Below are positions 44,148 to 54,254 of a stretch of DNA of 64,000 nucleotides, piece after piece. Each line of letters opens with the position of its first letter. Positions within the stretch are counted from its first letter, which is position 1. The translations under genes were made by a program, and so were the position numbers. Under the pieces are notes generated by a model. It ran no database searches. It saw only the letters and a program-made list of their open reading frames with translations, and was not told where the DNA came from. The DNA is taken from the NCBI RefSeq assembly GCF_923079645.1, contig NZ_CAKLPY010000002.1:1240001-1304000 (forward strand), read 5' to 3'. The DNA is from Emticicia aquatica. GTDB lineage: Bacteria > Bacteroidota > Bacteroidia > Cytophagales > Spirosomataceae.

Positions 44148-45125
44148 ATGAGGATAATCAATCACCCAATTCTTTGCAACTATTATGTAACATATCGCTG
44201 CAATGCTACATGTAGTTTTTGTGATATTTGGGAAAAACCTTCACCTTACATTACAATTGAGAATTTCCGAGAAAATTTAAAAGACCTAAAAAAGTTAGGG
44301 GTAAAGGTTATTGATTTCACAGGCGGAGAACCTTTACTACATCGGGAATTAGACCTGTTTTTGGAAGAATCTAAAAAAGCTGGCTTTATCACAACAGTGA
44401 CAACTAACTGTCTTCTATATCCAAAATATTCCGAACGGCTAAAAGGCAAAATAGATATGCTTCACTTTTCATTAGATTCGCCTGATGAAGAAGAACACAA
44501 TATTTCGAGAGGGGTAAAGTGTTTCGATAAAATACTTGATTCAATACAAATTACGAAGGAAAATAATGAACGACCTGACATTTTGTTTACAGTTTTTGAA
44601 CAAAATATAGATAAAATAGAAAGAGTTTGGAAGGAAATTACACAACCAAATGATTTAGTGTTGATTCTAAATCCAGTGTTCAATTATAACAATGTTGAAA
44701 CTGGAGAAAACCTTTCAGAGAAAAGTTTACAAAAGCTATTGTGGTGGGGGAAACAAAAAAACGTTTATCTCAACGAAGCTTTTATAGAGTTAAGAAAAGA
44801 TGGAGGAAATAATATAAATAATCCAATCTGTAAGGCTGCCTCAAGTACGATTGTTATTTCACCAGAAAACAAACTTATCCTTCCATGCTATCATTTAGGA
44901 ACAAAAGAATTTGCTATTGAAGGAAGACTCGCAGAATTATATTCGTCGGAAGTGGTAAAGGATATTATTGCTTTAGAAGGAAAATTGAAAGAGTGTGAAG
45001 GATGTGTAATCAACTGCTATATGCAGCCTTCTTTTGCTGTAGAAATGAATAAGTACTTTTGGAAGGCACTTCCAAGTACCTTGAAATATAGTCTCTTAAA
45101 AGGCACTTGGAAGCAATTATTTTGA
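44148..45125 (+). CDS. radical SAM protein
   Basis: 325 residues. The radical SAM cluster motif CNATCSFC gives C18, C22 and C25; DFTGGEPLLHREL is the SAM-binding GGE block. A C-terminal cysteine set (CKAASS near 225, CYHLG near 246, CEGCVINCYM near 282) suggests a SPASM-like auxiliary cluster. Such enzymes modify peptides or cofactors or act in hopanoid or lipid paths; no precursor peptide gene is seen nearby. Ends 11 bases from the convergent DUF4249 gene. Confidence 0.85.
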   Translation: MRIINHPILCNYYVTYRCNATCSFCDIWEKPSPYITIENFRENLKDLKKLGVKVIDFTGGEPLLHRELDLFLEESKKAGFITTVTTNCLLYPKYSERLKGKIDMLHFSLDSPDEEEHNISRGVKCFDKILDSIQITKENNERPDILFTVFEQNIDKIERVWKEITQPNDLVLILNPVFNYNNVETGENLSEKSLQKLLWWGKQKNVYLNEAFIELRKDGGNNINNPICKAASSTIVISPENKLILPCYHLGTKEFAIEGRLAELYSSEVVKDIIALEGKLKECEGCVINCYMQPSFAVEMNKYFWKALPSTLKYSLLKGTWKQLF

Positions 45126-45136
45126 ATCAATTATCA

Positions 45137-46039
45137 CTACTGTTTTGGCTTCGCTTTATTTTTATCAATAATAACTTCACGAGTACTAATCGCCGACAGT
45201 CCAAAAAATCCAACAGCCTTTTTAGCTGAATTTGAGTTTCGATTAACAATATTAGTTGGTAAATTTGAAAGTGGTGTAGAGAACAAACTGCCATCTTGAG
45301 ATACTTGTTGAACAAATTGTAAATAATAAAATTGTTCTTGAGTGATAGAATAAACATCAACTTTCAGAGTATCTTTGTCAGCATATAATTCTCGCCCGAC
45401 GGAAGTTCTTATTGGTAAAATAAATAACAAACCATCTGTTTTTGAACCTGGACTAAAACCTGCGTCATAAGCAACAGTAATTTGGTTTGCTTTAGAAAAA
45501 TACTTTTTATTCTTCGCAGATTTAATCCAATAACAATCCCCTTCTCCTTGAAAATCATTCGCATAAAATTGAGGCTGGAAACCTTCTTGTGGGCCATTCT
45601 CTGGTTTAATAGGAAGTTTTTCGACTGCGTAACTAATCGAATCAATTGTTGGAACTCGATTCAATTTTGACACTGAAATATACTCTTCGCCAGCATAATT
45701 AATATAGAGAGCATATTGTTTACCGATTTTATTGATTGGATTTTGAGTAGCATCAAAAGTGTAAATACCATTATTTTTCAAGTCCTTAAATTCGTAGGCT
45801 ACACTATCTTGGTCAAAAATGATAACTCTTGCACCTAAAGCAGGCTTAACAGATGAATTATCAAAATAGCCTTGAGTAAGGGTTAATTTAATTGTTTGTG
45901 TTTCTGCTTGATTATTAATTAAAGCATCAACAGATAATTGTGAAACCCCGTCTTTAACTGATAAATCAATAACATCGGTACAAGAAAAGATTGAAACACT
46001 AATAAAAAGTATAATAAGTATTGAAAGTGAGATTTTCAT
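45137..46039 (-). CDS. DUF4249 family lipoprotein
   Basis: 300 residues. Lipobox IFSC (cysteine 20). DUF4249 pattern: LSVDALINNQAETQTIKLTLTQGYFDN, ALGARVIIFDQDS, GKQYALYINYAGEEYISVSKLNRVPTIDSI. In Bacteroidota these lipoproteins are encoded with TonB receptors and are thought to be their surface partner, in place of SusD. The TonB receptor gene lies 28 bases upstream, so the two are co-transcribed. Confidence 0.88.
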   Translation of the reverse strand: MKISLSILIILFISVSIFSCTDVIDLSVKDGVSQLSVDALINNQAETQTIKLTLTQGYFDNSSVKPALGARVIIFDQDSVAYEFKDLKNNGIYTFDATQNPINKIGKQYALYINYAGEEYISVSKLNRVPTIDSISYAVEKLPIKPENGPQEGFQPQFYANDFQGEGDCYWIKSAKNKKYFSKANQITVAYDAGFSPGSKTDGLLFILPIRTSVGRELYADKDTLKVDVYSITQEQFYYLQFVQQVSQDGSLFSTPLSNLPTNIVNRNSNSAKKAVGFFGLSAISTREVIIDKNKAKPKQ

Positions 46040-46067
46040 TTGTTTTTATTTTTAAATAAAAGTCGAT

Positions 46068-48425
46068 TTAGAATTTGAAATTATAAGTAACGGCTGGAAT
46101 AACCGAGCCGAAAACAGCATAACGAACTGCCTCTGTTTTAGTTGGATCGGCTTCATTTTGGCGAACAAAAACAGAAAAAGGATTTCTACGATTGTAAACA
46201 TTATAAACAGAAAAAACCCATTCTCCAGTACCATGTTTAAAAAAAGCGTACTTGGTTTGACGAGTAGCAGCAATATCCAGTCGGTGAGATGCAGGAATTC
46301 TATAAGCATTACGAGTATCATAAAAATTGTGAGGAAGAGCATAATCTTGCCAAATAAACTTATTTGTTGGAAAACTTGCGGGAGTGCCCGAACTAAGCGT
46401 AAAATTTGAAGAGAAAGTCCAACGTTTGTTTAAATCATAAATGCCAATGACAGATAAATTATGAGTTTTATCAATTCTACTCGGAAACCATTGGTTTTGA
46501 TTTAGTCCTTCAATTTTTCGTTCGGTACGAGCGAGCGTATAACTTATCCATCCATTAAATTTTCCTTTTGTTTTTTTGACGAAAAATTCAACGCCATAAG
46601 CACGTCCTTTTCCGAAAAGCAAATCAGCTTCAACAGCAGGATTCAATAACAAATCAGCATTTCTTACATAGTCAATTTGGTTGTATAATTTCTTGTAATA
46701 AACTTCAACAGATGTTTCAAAAAGATTATCATTAAAGTTGTGAAAATAGCCCAACGCAACTTGGTCAGCCAATTGAGGTTTAATATTATTACTGCTTGGA
46801 GTCCAAACATCAAGCGGAGAAGATGCTGAAGTATTTGATAATAAATGTAAATATTGAGCTAAACGATTATAACTTAACTTAATTGAATTGTCTTGTCCAA
46901 GCCCGAAATTGGCAGCAAAACGAGGTTCCAAATTTCCGTATTGTTGAATACTTTTTCCCCAGTCAAAAAAGGTTGTGTTAGTAACAGTTCGTCTTTCGCC
47001 ATCATTGTTTAAAGCACTTAATTCTAAAGCTTTCCCTTTTCCTAAATAATTGTAAAGAGAATAACGTAAGCCATATTGAAGCGAAATTTTGTTGTTGATT
47101 TTTTGCTCATTTCCAAGATAAATAGCACTTTCGGATGCAAACTTGTCATCAAGTCCAATTGACCTTTCAACACCGCCAGAAATAGCAACAGCTTGCCCTG
47201 GATTAAATGTATAATAAGTTAATTGTCCACCAAAAGTTACGGTATTTTTGGTATTAGGATAAAAAGTAAAATCAGGTTTTATGCTATAAGTGATAATGTT
47301 TGATTTCCAGCGAAAAGCGTCTTGATCATTTTTCTTTTTTAAATCTGTTTGGATGGCATAATCATAATTACTGTAAAAAACAGTGTTATTCAAAAAAAGC
47401 TTATTGTTGAAAACATGATTCCAACGAAAACTGGTTGTTGCATTTCCCCAATTAAAACCAAAATCAGCACCAAAAGTATCCCGACCAAAATACCCTGATA
47501 AGAAGAAAGTATTCTTTTCGTTGGCTCTAAAATTGGCTTTTGCAGTAAAATCATAAAAATAAAAACTTGTTCCTTTTAAATCAGAATTTAGAAAAGGCTT
47601 TGCCAGAATATCAATATATGAGCGGCGAAGAGCCACAATAAACGAACCTTTATCCTTCAAGAAAGGTCTTTCGTAAGTAAATCTTGAAAAAATACTTCCA
47701 AGTCCACCCGAAAATTGAGGTTTTTTTGCGTTTCCTTCTTTCATTCTAACATCAAGAATAGAAGAAACACGGCCACCATATTGAGATGGAATTCCCCCTT
47801 TGATGAGTTTCACATCCTTAACGGCATCAGGATTGAAAACCGAGAAAAATCCAAAAAGGTGAGAAGAATTATAAACAGGAGCTTCATCAAGCAAAACAAG
47901 ATTTTGGTCAATTCCGCCGCCTCGAACATTAAATCCAGAAGCACCTTCACCGACTGAAGTTACGCCAGGTAAAAACTGAATACTTTTAATAATATCAACT
48001 TCACCAAGTAAAGCGGGCATTTTTTGCATCGTTTTAATGTCAATTTTATTCACTGACATTTCAATGTTTTTGACATTATCATCTGCTTTTTTAGTTGTAA
48101 CTACAACTTCTTGTAAAAGCTTAGAATCGTCTTTTAATTCGACATCAAGTTTTAGGTCTTGGCTTAATTCAATTTTTTTTGTAATTTTTTCAAAACCAAC
48201 ATAAGTTAAAACTATGTTATAAGTACCAGCTGGAAGCGTAAGCGAGTAAAAACCATAGGGATTAGTTTGTGTTCCTGTTTTGATTTCCTGAACAAACACC
48301 GAAACACCAATCAACCCTTCACCATTGGAGGCATCTTTTATATAGCCGCTGACAGTAAACTTGTCTTGTGCAGATAGATTGTAAGTAAAAAAAAGACTAA
48401 TAAAGAACAATAAGAGTTTTTTCAT
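46068..48425 (-). CDS. TonB-dependent outer-membrane receptor with carboxypeptidase-regulatory-like N-terminus
   Basis: 785 residues with a signal peptide ending at LSAQ. Residues ~22-110 are a CarboxypepD-reg-like domain (SGYIKDASNGEGLIGVSVFVQ...YVGFEKITKKIELSQ), followed by a plug with FLPGVTSVGEGASGFNVRGGGIDQNLVLLDEAPVYNSSHLFGFFSVFNPDAVKDVKLIKGGIPSQYGGRVSSILDVRMKEG-like blocks, then a 22-strand-type barrel ending in VTYNFKF. Partner is the DUF4249 lipoprotein. The substrate is unknown; divergent GH78 gene makes a rhamnose-containing glycan a possibility, without proof. Confidence 0.92.
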   Translation of the reverse strand: MKKLLLFFISLFFTYNLSAQDKFTVSGYIKDASNGEGLIGVSVFVQEIKTGTQTNPYGFYSLTLPAGTYNIVLTYVGFEKITKKIELSQDLKLDVELKDDSKLLQEVVVTTKKADDNVKNIEMSVNKIDIKTMQKMPALLGEVDIIKSIQFLPGVTSVGEGASGFNVRGGGIDQNLVLLDEAPVYNSSHLFGFFSVFNPDAVKDVKLIKGGIPSQYGGRVSSILDVRMKEGNAKKPQFSGGLGSIFSRFTYERPFLKDKGSFIVALRRSYIDILAKPFLNSDLKGTSFYFYDFTAKANFRANEKNTFFLSGYFGRDTFGADFGFNWGNATTSFRWNHVFNNKLFLNNTVFYSNYDYAIQTDLKKKNDQDAFRWKSNIITYSIKPDFTFYPNTKNTVTFGGQLTYYTFNPGQAVAISGGVERSIGLDDKFASESAIYLGNEQKINNKISLQYGLRYSLYNYLGKGKALELSALNNDGERRTVTNTTFFDWGKSIQQYGNLEPRFAANFGLGQDNSIKLSYNRLAQYLHLLSNTSASSPLDVWTPSSNNIKPQLADQVALGYFHNFNDNLFETSVEVYYKKLYNQIDYVRNADLLLNPAVEADLLFGKGRAYGVEFFVKKTKGKFNGWISYTLARTERKIEGLNQNQWFPSRIDKTHNLSVIGIYDLNKRWTFSSNFTLSSGTPASFPTNKFIWQDYALPHNFYDTRNAYRIPASHRLDIAATRQTKYAFFKHGTGEWVFSVYNVYNRRNPFSVFVRQNEADPTKTEAVRYAVFGSVIPAVTYNFKF

Positions 48426-48504
48426 AAATTGGATTTTTTGTAGTAATAATTATTGATAATAAGTATGTTATGTAGTTTTTATGATACAAAACAAAGTTTT
48501 GATA

Positions 48505-48535
48505 CAAATGTAATAACGCTTAAAATGATGGTAAA
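48505..48535 (-). promoter_or_regulatory. probable promoter of the TonB receptor operon
   Basis: On the minus strand: TTTA (48535-48532), a 19-base spacer and TACATTTG (48512-48505). The -7 element is a full match and the -33 element 3 of 4, about 80 bases upstream of the start. Confidence 0.45.
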
Positions 48536-48695
48536 GTTTTGTTTGATGAAACAGAAGATTTGCAGGATAAAAGGGAAAGAGAGCATTTTCTCTAACAAAT
48601 ACTTATTAATCAGGATAAATAATAGAGAATATTTTAGGAAATTGCCGAAAAATCATAAAAACGAAAGATTTGAATTTGTAACAAAATAAAACTCC

Positions 48696-51488
48696 ATGAA
48701 AAAAATACTCTTTTCAGTTTTAGCTCTATTATTATTTATCAACACAAATGCACAAACAATTGAAAAACTTCGCTGCGAATACGAAGAAAAACCATTGGGT
48801 TTGGATGTTATAAATCCTCGACTTTCATGGCAAATAAAATCAGTCACTCGTGGGACAAAACAAACGGCGTATCAAATTTTGGTCGCTGATAGTGAAGCGA
48901 ATATCAAAAAAGATAACGGAAATTTATGGAATTCAGGGGTTGTAAAGTCTGACCAATCGCTTTGGGTTAATTATAATGGAAAGCCACTAGAGTCTCGTAA
49001 AAGATATTTTTGGAAAGTAAAAATTTGGAATGAAAAAAATAAACCAACGGTTTATAGTGACATTTCTTGGTGGGAAATGGGTTTGCTTCAAAAAACAGAT
49101 TGGTCGGCACATTGGATTGGAAAAAACGGAACGGAAGGAAAACCGCCAAAATCGGTCGAGTTACAGAAAGAATTTAATTTAGCCAAAAGAGCGGTACGTG
49201 CCAGAATTTATGTAACAGGTTTAGGAGCATATCATCTAATTTTTAATGGTAAAAAAGTAGGACAAGATATTCTTACTCCAGGTTGGACAAATTACTTAAA
49301 AACAATTCATTATCAGACTTATGAAATTGCCGCAGATGATTTATCCATTGGTGTGAATTTTATTACAGCAACTTTAGGAAACGCTTGGTGGAGTGGCGGA
49401 ATGGGTTGGGGTGGAGGAAAATTTGCCTATAGCGATGGGCCGTGTCGATTATTGTTTCAAATGGAATTAGAGTTTTATGATGGTTCTCGTCAAACTGTTA
49501 TTTCGGACGGAAGTTGGAAAACCCGACTTTCTCCAATTGTTTCAAATTCAATATACAATGGCGAGGTGTATGATGCTCGACTTGAATATGGAAAAGATTG
49601 GCAAAATGCAGCCATCATGGATGACGTTGAGAATAAAACAACCCTATTCTCGACTAACGAAAAGGACCAAGTGAATAATAAAAATGAAGAATCAGAAATA
49701 TTCAGCACAAAAAACATAAATTTAAAATCTTCATTAGTGCCACAAATACAGGTTCAACAAGAAATCAAAGCAATCAAAATTACAGAGCCACGTAAAGGTC
49801 ATTTTGTTTTTGATTTTGGACAAAATCTTGTTGGATTCACTCATCTAAAAGTTGAAGGAAAAGCAGGAAAAGAAATCGAAATGAAGTTTGCAGAGCTTCT
49901 AACCGAAAAAGGATTGGTTGACCAAGCAAATTTACGAAGTATTCGACCGACAGATAAGTATATATTAAAAGGGTATGGTGTCGAAGAATGGGAACCTAAA
50001 TTTACCTATCATGGCTTTCGTTATGTTGAAGTTGAAGGCTTACCTAAAAAACCAGATGAAAATACATTGGTTGCTAAAGTGATTTATTCGAGCGTACCAT
50101 TTACAGGAAACTTTGCTTGCTCAGAAGACATACTTAATAAAATATACAAGAATATTACTTGGGGACAAAGGAGCAATATGCATAGTGTTCCAACCGATTG
50201 TCCACAACGAGATGAACGTTTAGGATGGATGGGAGATGCTCAAATTTTTGCCCCAACGGCAAGCTATATAATGAATATGAATGGGTTCTTTGCTAAATGG
50301 GAACGAGACATTGTTGACTCACAACATTCATCAGGATATGTATATGATGTAAATCCTAAAATGGTTGTTGGTGGGCCATCGAAACCAGCTTGGGGCGATG
50401 CAGTAGTAATCGTGCCATATAGAATGTATCAATTTTATGGCGACAAACGAATTATCGAAGAAAACTATGAATCGATGAAACGTTGGGTTGAATATTTGAA
50501 TAATCATCCAAACACCCAAAAAAATGGAATTTATCATTTTCAAACAGGTGAAGGAGATAAAGCTTGGTACGGATATGGCGACTGGGTACCAGTTGAAACG
50601 TCACCAACAAAACCAATAGGCGGCAGTTACCAATTTTTTTCTAATAAACTTTTAGGAGAAATGGCGAAGGTTATTGGTAAAACAGCCGATGCACAAAAAT
50701 ATACCGATGTAGCAAAAAAAGTAGGAGATAAATATAACGAAATATATTTTGATGCTCAAAGCAAAAACTATCAAGGAAAAACACAGGGAGCAAACTTGAT
50801 TCCGTTGAGTTTAGGAATTACTAAGGACACCGACCGTTTGGCAGTTGCCCAAAATATTGCCGAAAATGTTCGTTCAAAAGATAATCATCTTTCAACAGGT
50901 TTTATTTCTACGGAAATGCTTTTACCAAGTCTAAGTGAAGCAGGTGAACACGAATTAGCATATAAAGTTGCGGTTCAAAAAACATATCCAAGTTTGGGTT
51001 ACATGGTTGAAAAAGGAGCAACAACGATGTGGGAATTATGGAATTCTGACACCGAAAAACCAGAAGGGATGAATTCAAGAAATCATTTTGCTTATGGTTC
51101 AATAGGCGAATGGTTCTACGCATATTTGGCAGGAATCAAGATTGACCCGCAAAGTGCAGGTTTTAAACATTTTATTGTAGCACCAATGCCAGCAGGAAAT
51201 TTGACTTGGGCGGAAGGAAGTTATGACTCAAATTATGGAAAAATTTCGACTAGATGGGATTTACAAGGAACAAAATTTATCCTGAAAGTAAACATCCCAA
51301 CTAATAGTTCAGCACAAATACAATTACCAGCAAAAGGGAAAACAATCAATAATATAAAAGAAAGTGGAAAACCATTCACAATAAAAAATAAACCAGCAAA
51401 AGTTGAAGGCATCACATTCGTGAAAATCGAAAAAGATAAAGCTATTTTTGAAGTTGTAGGTGGAAATTATGAATTTGTAGTAGAGTAA
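48696..51488 (+). CDS. alpha-L-rhamnosidase (GH78)
   Basis: 930 residues with a signal peptide ending at TNAQ. Four-part GH78 layout: N-terminal Ig-like strand region (~30-140), a rhamnosidase N domain with WSAHWIG and VYVTGLGAYHLIFNGKKVG-type blocks (~140-400), the (alpha/alpha)6 catalytic barrel with TDCPQRDERLGWMGDAQIF (D506, E507), and a C-terminal beta domain. Cleaves terminal alpha-L-rhamnose from glycosides or polysaccharides. Divergent from the TonB/DUF4249 pair, suggesting a small glycan-use locus. Own start ATG 48696. Confidence 0.95.
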   Translation: MKKILFSVLALLLFINTNAQTIEKLRCEYEEKPLGLDVINPRLSWQIKSVTRGTKQTAYQILVADSEANIKKDNGNLWNSGVVKSDQSLWVNYNGKPLESRKRYFWKVKIWNEKNKPTVYSDISWWEMGLLQKTDWSAHWIGKNGTEGKPPKSVELQKEFNLAKRAVRARIYVTGLGAYHLIFNGKKVGQDILTPGWTNYLKTIHYQTYEIAADDLSIGVNFITATLGNAWWSGGMGWGGGKFAYSDGPCRLLFQMELEFYDGSRQTVISDGSWKTRLSPIVSNSIYNGEVYDARLEYGKDWQNAAIMDDVENKTTLFSTNEKDQVNNKNEESEIFSTKNINLKSSLVPQIQVQQEIKAIKITEPRKGHFVFDFGQNLVGFTHLKVEGKAGKEIEMKFAELLTEKGLVDQANLRSIRPTDKYILKGYGVEEWEPKFTYHGFRYVEVEGLPKKPDENTLVAKVIYSSVPFTGNFACSEDILNKIYKNITWGQRSNMHSVPTDCPQRDERLGWMGDAQIFAPTASYIMNMNGFFAKWERDIVDSQHSSGYVYDVNPKMVVGGPSKPAWGDAVVIVPYRMYQFYGDKRIIEENYESMKRWVEYLNNHPNTQKNGIYHFQTGEGDKAWYGYGDWVPVETSPTKPIGGSYQFFSNKLLGEMAKVIGKTADAQKYTDVAKKVGDKYNEIYFDAQSKNYQGKTQGANLIPLSLGITKDTDRLAVAQNIAENVRSKDNHLSTGFISTEMLLPSLSEAGEHELAYKVAVQKTYPSLGYMVEKGATTMWELWNSDTEKPEGMNSRNHFAYGSIGEWFYAYLAGIKIDPQSAGFKHFIVAPMPAGNLTWAEGSYDSNYGKISTRWDLQGTKFILKVNIPTNSSAQIQLPAKGKTINNIKESGKPFTIKNKPAKVEGITFVKIEKDKAIFEVVGGNYEFVVE

Positions 51489-51544
51489 AAACTGGTAATT
51501 TTGATTTTAAAACAACAAGAAGCTTACTGTAAAATAATAAAAAG

Positions 51545-52996
51545 ATGATATTAAGCGAATTACTATACAAAGTTTCCCTCTTGGCAGTTTCAGGGAAAAC
51601 AGATATAAAAATCACGAATATAGTTTTTGATTCTCGCCAAGTGCAAGAGGGAAGTCTTTTTGTGGCCATTGGTGGAACACAAGTTGATGGACATAATTTT
51701 ATTGAAACAGCCATCGAAAAAGGGGCAAAGGCAATTTTATGCGAATATCTTCCCCAACAATTAAATGACGAAGTTGCGTATTTAAAAGTTGAAAATTCGG
51801 CAAAAGCAATGGGTTTGGTTGCTGCCAACTTTTATGAACATCCATCCAAAAAACTAAAGCTAGTAGGTGTAACAGGTACGAACGGAAAAACGTCAATAGC
51901 AACGTTACTTTTTAGACTTTTCCGAAAACTAGGTTACCGTTGTGGTTTACTTTCAACAGTTCAGAATCAAATTGATGACGAAATTATCCCATCAACACAT
52001 ACAACACCTGATTCGGTGAAAGTAAATGAGCTATTAGCAGAAATGGTAAAAAAAGGAGTAACGTATTGTTTCATGGAAGTAAGTTCGCATGCTGTTGTAC
52101 AGGAACGTATTACAGGTTTACAATTTGTAGGAGGAATTTTTACTAATCTGACTCATGACCACCTCGATTTTCATGGAACGGTTGATAATTATATCAAAGC
52201 CAAAAAGGGCTTCTTCGACCAATTACCCGCATCAGCTTTTGCATTAGTAAACACTGATGATAAGGTAGGAAAAGTAATGTTGCAAAATACAGCAGCAAGA
52301 AAAGAAACGTATTCACTAAAAAATATAGGTACGTTTAAAGGAAAAGTTTTGGCTTGTGGATTATTAGGTCTTCAAATGGAAATTGATAATAAGGAAGTCT
52401 GGTTTAAACTTATCGGTTCGTTTAATGCTTATAATTTATTGGGAGTTTATGGTGCAGCGATATTATTAGGTGAAAATTCGGACGAAGTTTTGATGCAACT
52501 ATCGGATATTCAACCACCCGCAGGACGATTTGAACAAGTTGTTTCTAAAAACAACATTGTTGGAATTGTAGATTATGCTCATACACCAGATGCATTGAAA
52601 AATGTTTTGGAAACAATAGTTGATTTGAGAGAAGGAAACCAAAAAATAATAACAGTTGTAGGATGTGGCGGAAATCGAGATACAACAAAGCGACCAATCA
52701 TGGCAGAAATAGCCTGTAAATTTAGCGATAATGTGATTTTAACTTCTGATAATCCAAGAAATGAAGACCCATTAGATATATTATCTCAAATGGAAAAAGG
52801 CGTTCCTGCTATTTATTTCAAGAAAACACAAATAATTGAAGACCGACATGAAGCAATCATTGCAGCAGTAAAAATGGCAAAACCCGAAGACATCATTTTG
52901 GTTGCTGGAAAAGGCCATGAAACTTATCAAGAAATCAAAGGGGTAAAGCACCATTTCGATGACAAAGAAGTTTTGAGAGAAGCTTTCGGAGAATAA
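51545..52996 (+). CDS. murE: UDP-N-acetylmuramoyl-tripeptide synthetase, diaminopimelate type
   Basis: 483 residues. Adds the third amino acid to the peptidoglycan stem. ATP site GVTGTNGKTSIATL (~109), carbamylated-lysine region, EVSSHAVVQERITGLQF, and the specificity motif DNPRNEDP near residue 401, which marks the meso-diaminopimelate enzyme. Ends with the family block ILVAGKGHETYQEI. A single gene here, not in a dcw cluster. Confidence 0.96.
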   Translation: MILSELLYKVSLLAVSGKTDIKITNIVFDSRQVQEGSLFVAIGGTQVDGHNFIETAIEKGAKAILCEYLPQQLNDEVAYLKVENSAKAMGLVAANFYEHPSKKLKLVGVTGTNGKTSIATLLFRLFRKLGYRCGLLSTVQNQIDDEIIPSTHTTPDSVKVNELLAEMVKKGVTYCFMEVSSHAVVQERITGLQFVGGIFTNLTHDHLDFHGTVDNYIKAKKGFFDQLPASAFALVNTDDKVGKVMLQNTAARKETYSLKNIGTFKGKVLACGLLGLQMEIDNKEVWFKLIGSFNAYNLLGVYGAAILLGENSDEVLMQLSDIQPPAGRFEQVVSKNNIVGIVDYAHTPDALKNVLETIVDLREGNQKIITVVGCGGNRDTTKRPIMAEIACKFSDNVILTSDNPRNEDPLDILSQMEKGVPAIYFKKTQIIEDRHEAIIAAVKMAKPEDIILVAGKGHETYQEIKGVKHHFDDKEVLREAFGE

Positions 52997-53099
52997 ATTC
53001 AAAGATTATAACTAAGTCAAAGCATCTAAATCAATCAAATTCTAAAAGTAAACAAGTACCTTTACACAAATTTTTTTCATCAATAAAAATTAACATTTA

Positions 53100-54200
53100 A
53101 TGGAAGCGGAAAATAAGAAAATACCTCTCAACGATTTACACGAAAAATTAGGCGGAAAAATGGTGCCTTTTGGTGGCTTTATGATGCCAGTTCGTTATTC
53201 ATCTGATATTGAAGAACACAATTGTGTAAGAAATGGCGTGGGCGTTTTTGATGTGTCTCACATGGGTGAGTTTGTTGTGAAAGGCGAGCGTGCAACAGAA
53301 TTTTTGCAGCATATTGTATCGAATGATATTTCTGCCCTTTTTGATGGAAAAGTGCAATATGCTTATTTCCCAAATAATGAAGGCGGAGTTGTTGATGATT
53401 TATTGGTTTACCGTTGGAACGAAAACGAATATTACTTAGTAGTAAACGCCTCAAATATTGATAAAGATTGGAATTGGGTACAACAGAATAATACTTTTGG
53501 TGTAGAACTTGAAAACCTTTCAGATAGGCTTTGTTTGTTTGCTGTGCAAGGGCCAAAGGCTTTACCAACGCTCCAAAAACTAACAGATATAGATTTATCG
53601 TCAATGGATTATTATACTTTTAAGGCTGGCTCTTTGGCTGGAATTGACGACGTAATTATCTCTGCAACGGGCTATACAGGTGCTGGTGGTTTTGAAATTT
53701 ATGTGTGGAATAAAGATGCTGAAAAAATGTGGAATGCTATTTTTGAAGCAGGAGCAGAGTTTGACATCAAGCCGATTGGTTTAGGAGCAAGAGACACTTT
53801 ACGTTTGGAAATGGGCTATTGTCTTTATGGACATGAACTCAATGAGATAGATTCACCACTAGAAGCTGGTTTAGGTTGGGTGACTAAGTTTACTAAAAAC
53901 TTTATCAATTCAGAAAACCTAAAAGCTCAGAAAGAAGCAGGATTAACTCGTAAATTAGTAGGTATTGAAATGATTGACCGAGCTATTCCTCGCAGCCATT
54001 ACGAAATCTGTGATGCGAATGGAAATAAATTAGGAGAAGTAACATCAGGAACACAATCGCCAACATTACAGAAAGGAATTGCAATGGGACACGTGCCAAC
54101 GGCATTTGCCAAAGTCGGTACAGAAGTATATATCAAAGTAAGAGAGAAATTGCTAAAAGGCGTAGTTACGAAATTGCCTTTTGTGAAAGCAGGCGTATAA
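53100..54200 (+). CDS. gcvT: glycine cleavage system aminomethyltransferase (T protein)
   Basis: 366 residues, normal length. Uses tetrahydrofolate to take the aminomethyl group from lipoyl-H protein. Blocks: [38 protein letters not shown] and [16 protein letters not shown], then [22 protein letters not shown] perfect hairpin terminator follows. Not adjacent to gcvH or gcvP. Confidence 0.96.
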   Translation: MEAENKKIPLNDLHEKLGGKMVPFGGFMMPVRYSSDIEEHNCVRNGVGVFDVSHMGEFVVKGERATEFLQHIVSNDISALFDGKVQYAYFPNNEGGVVDDLLVYRWNENEYYLVVNASNIDKDWNWVQQNNTFGVELENLSDRLCLFAVQGPKALPTLQKLTDIDLSSMDYYTFKAGSLAGIDDVIISATGYTGAGGFEIYVWNKDAEKMWNAIFEAGAEFDIKPIGLGARDTLRLEMGYCLYGHELNEIDSPLEAGLGWVTKFTKNFINSENLKAQKEAGLTRKLVGIEMIDRAIPRSHYEICDANGNKLGEVTSGTQSPTLQKGIAMGHVPTAFAKVGTEVYIKVREKLLKGVVTKLPFVKAGV

Positions 54201-54205
54201 ATGAA

Positions 54206-54248
54206 TTTGTAATATGGAAGAATGTTAAACATTCTTCCATATTACAAA
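54206..54248. terminator. bidirectional terminator between gcvT and metG
   Basis: Perfect 19-bp stem (arms 54206-54224 and 54230-54248, core GTAATATGGAAGAATG) with a 5-base loop, between convergent genes; T-rich on the plus side and before the metG stop on the minus side. Confidence 0.8.
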
Positions 54249-54254
54249 TAAAAA

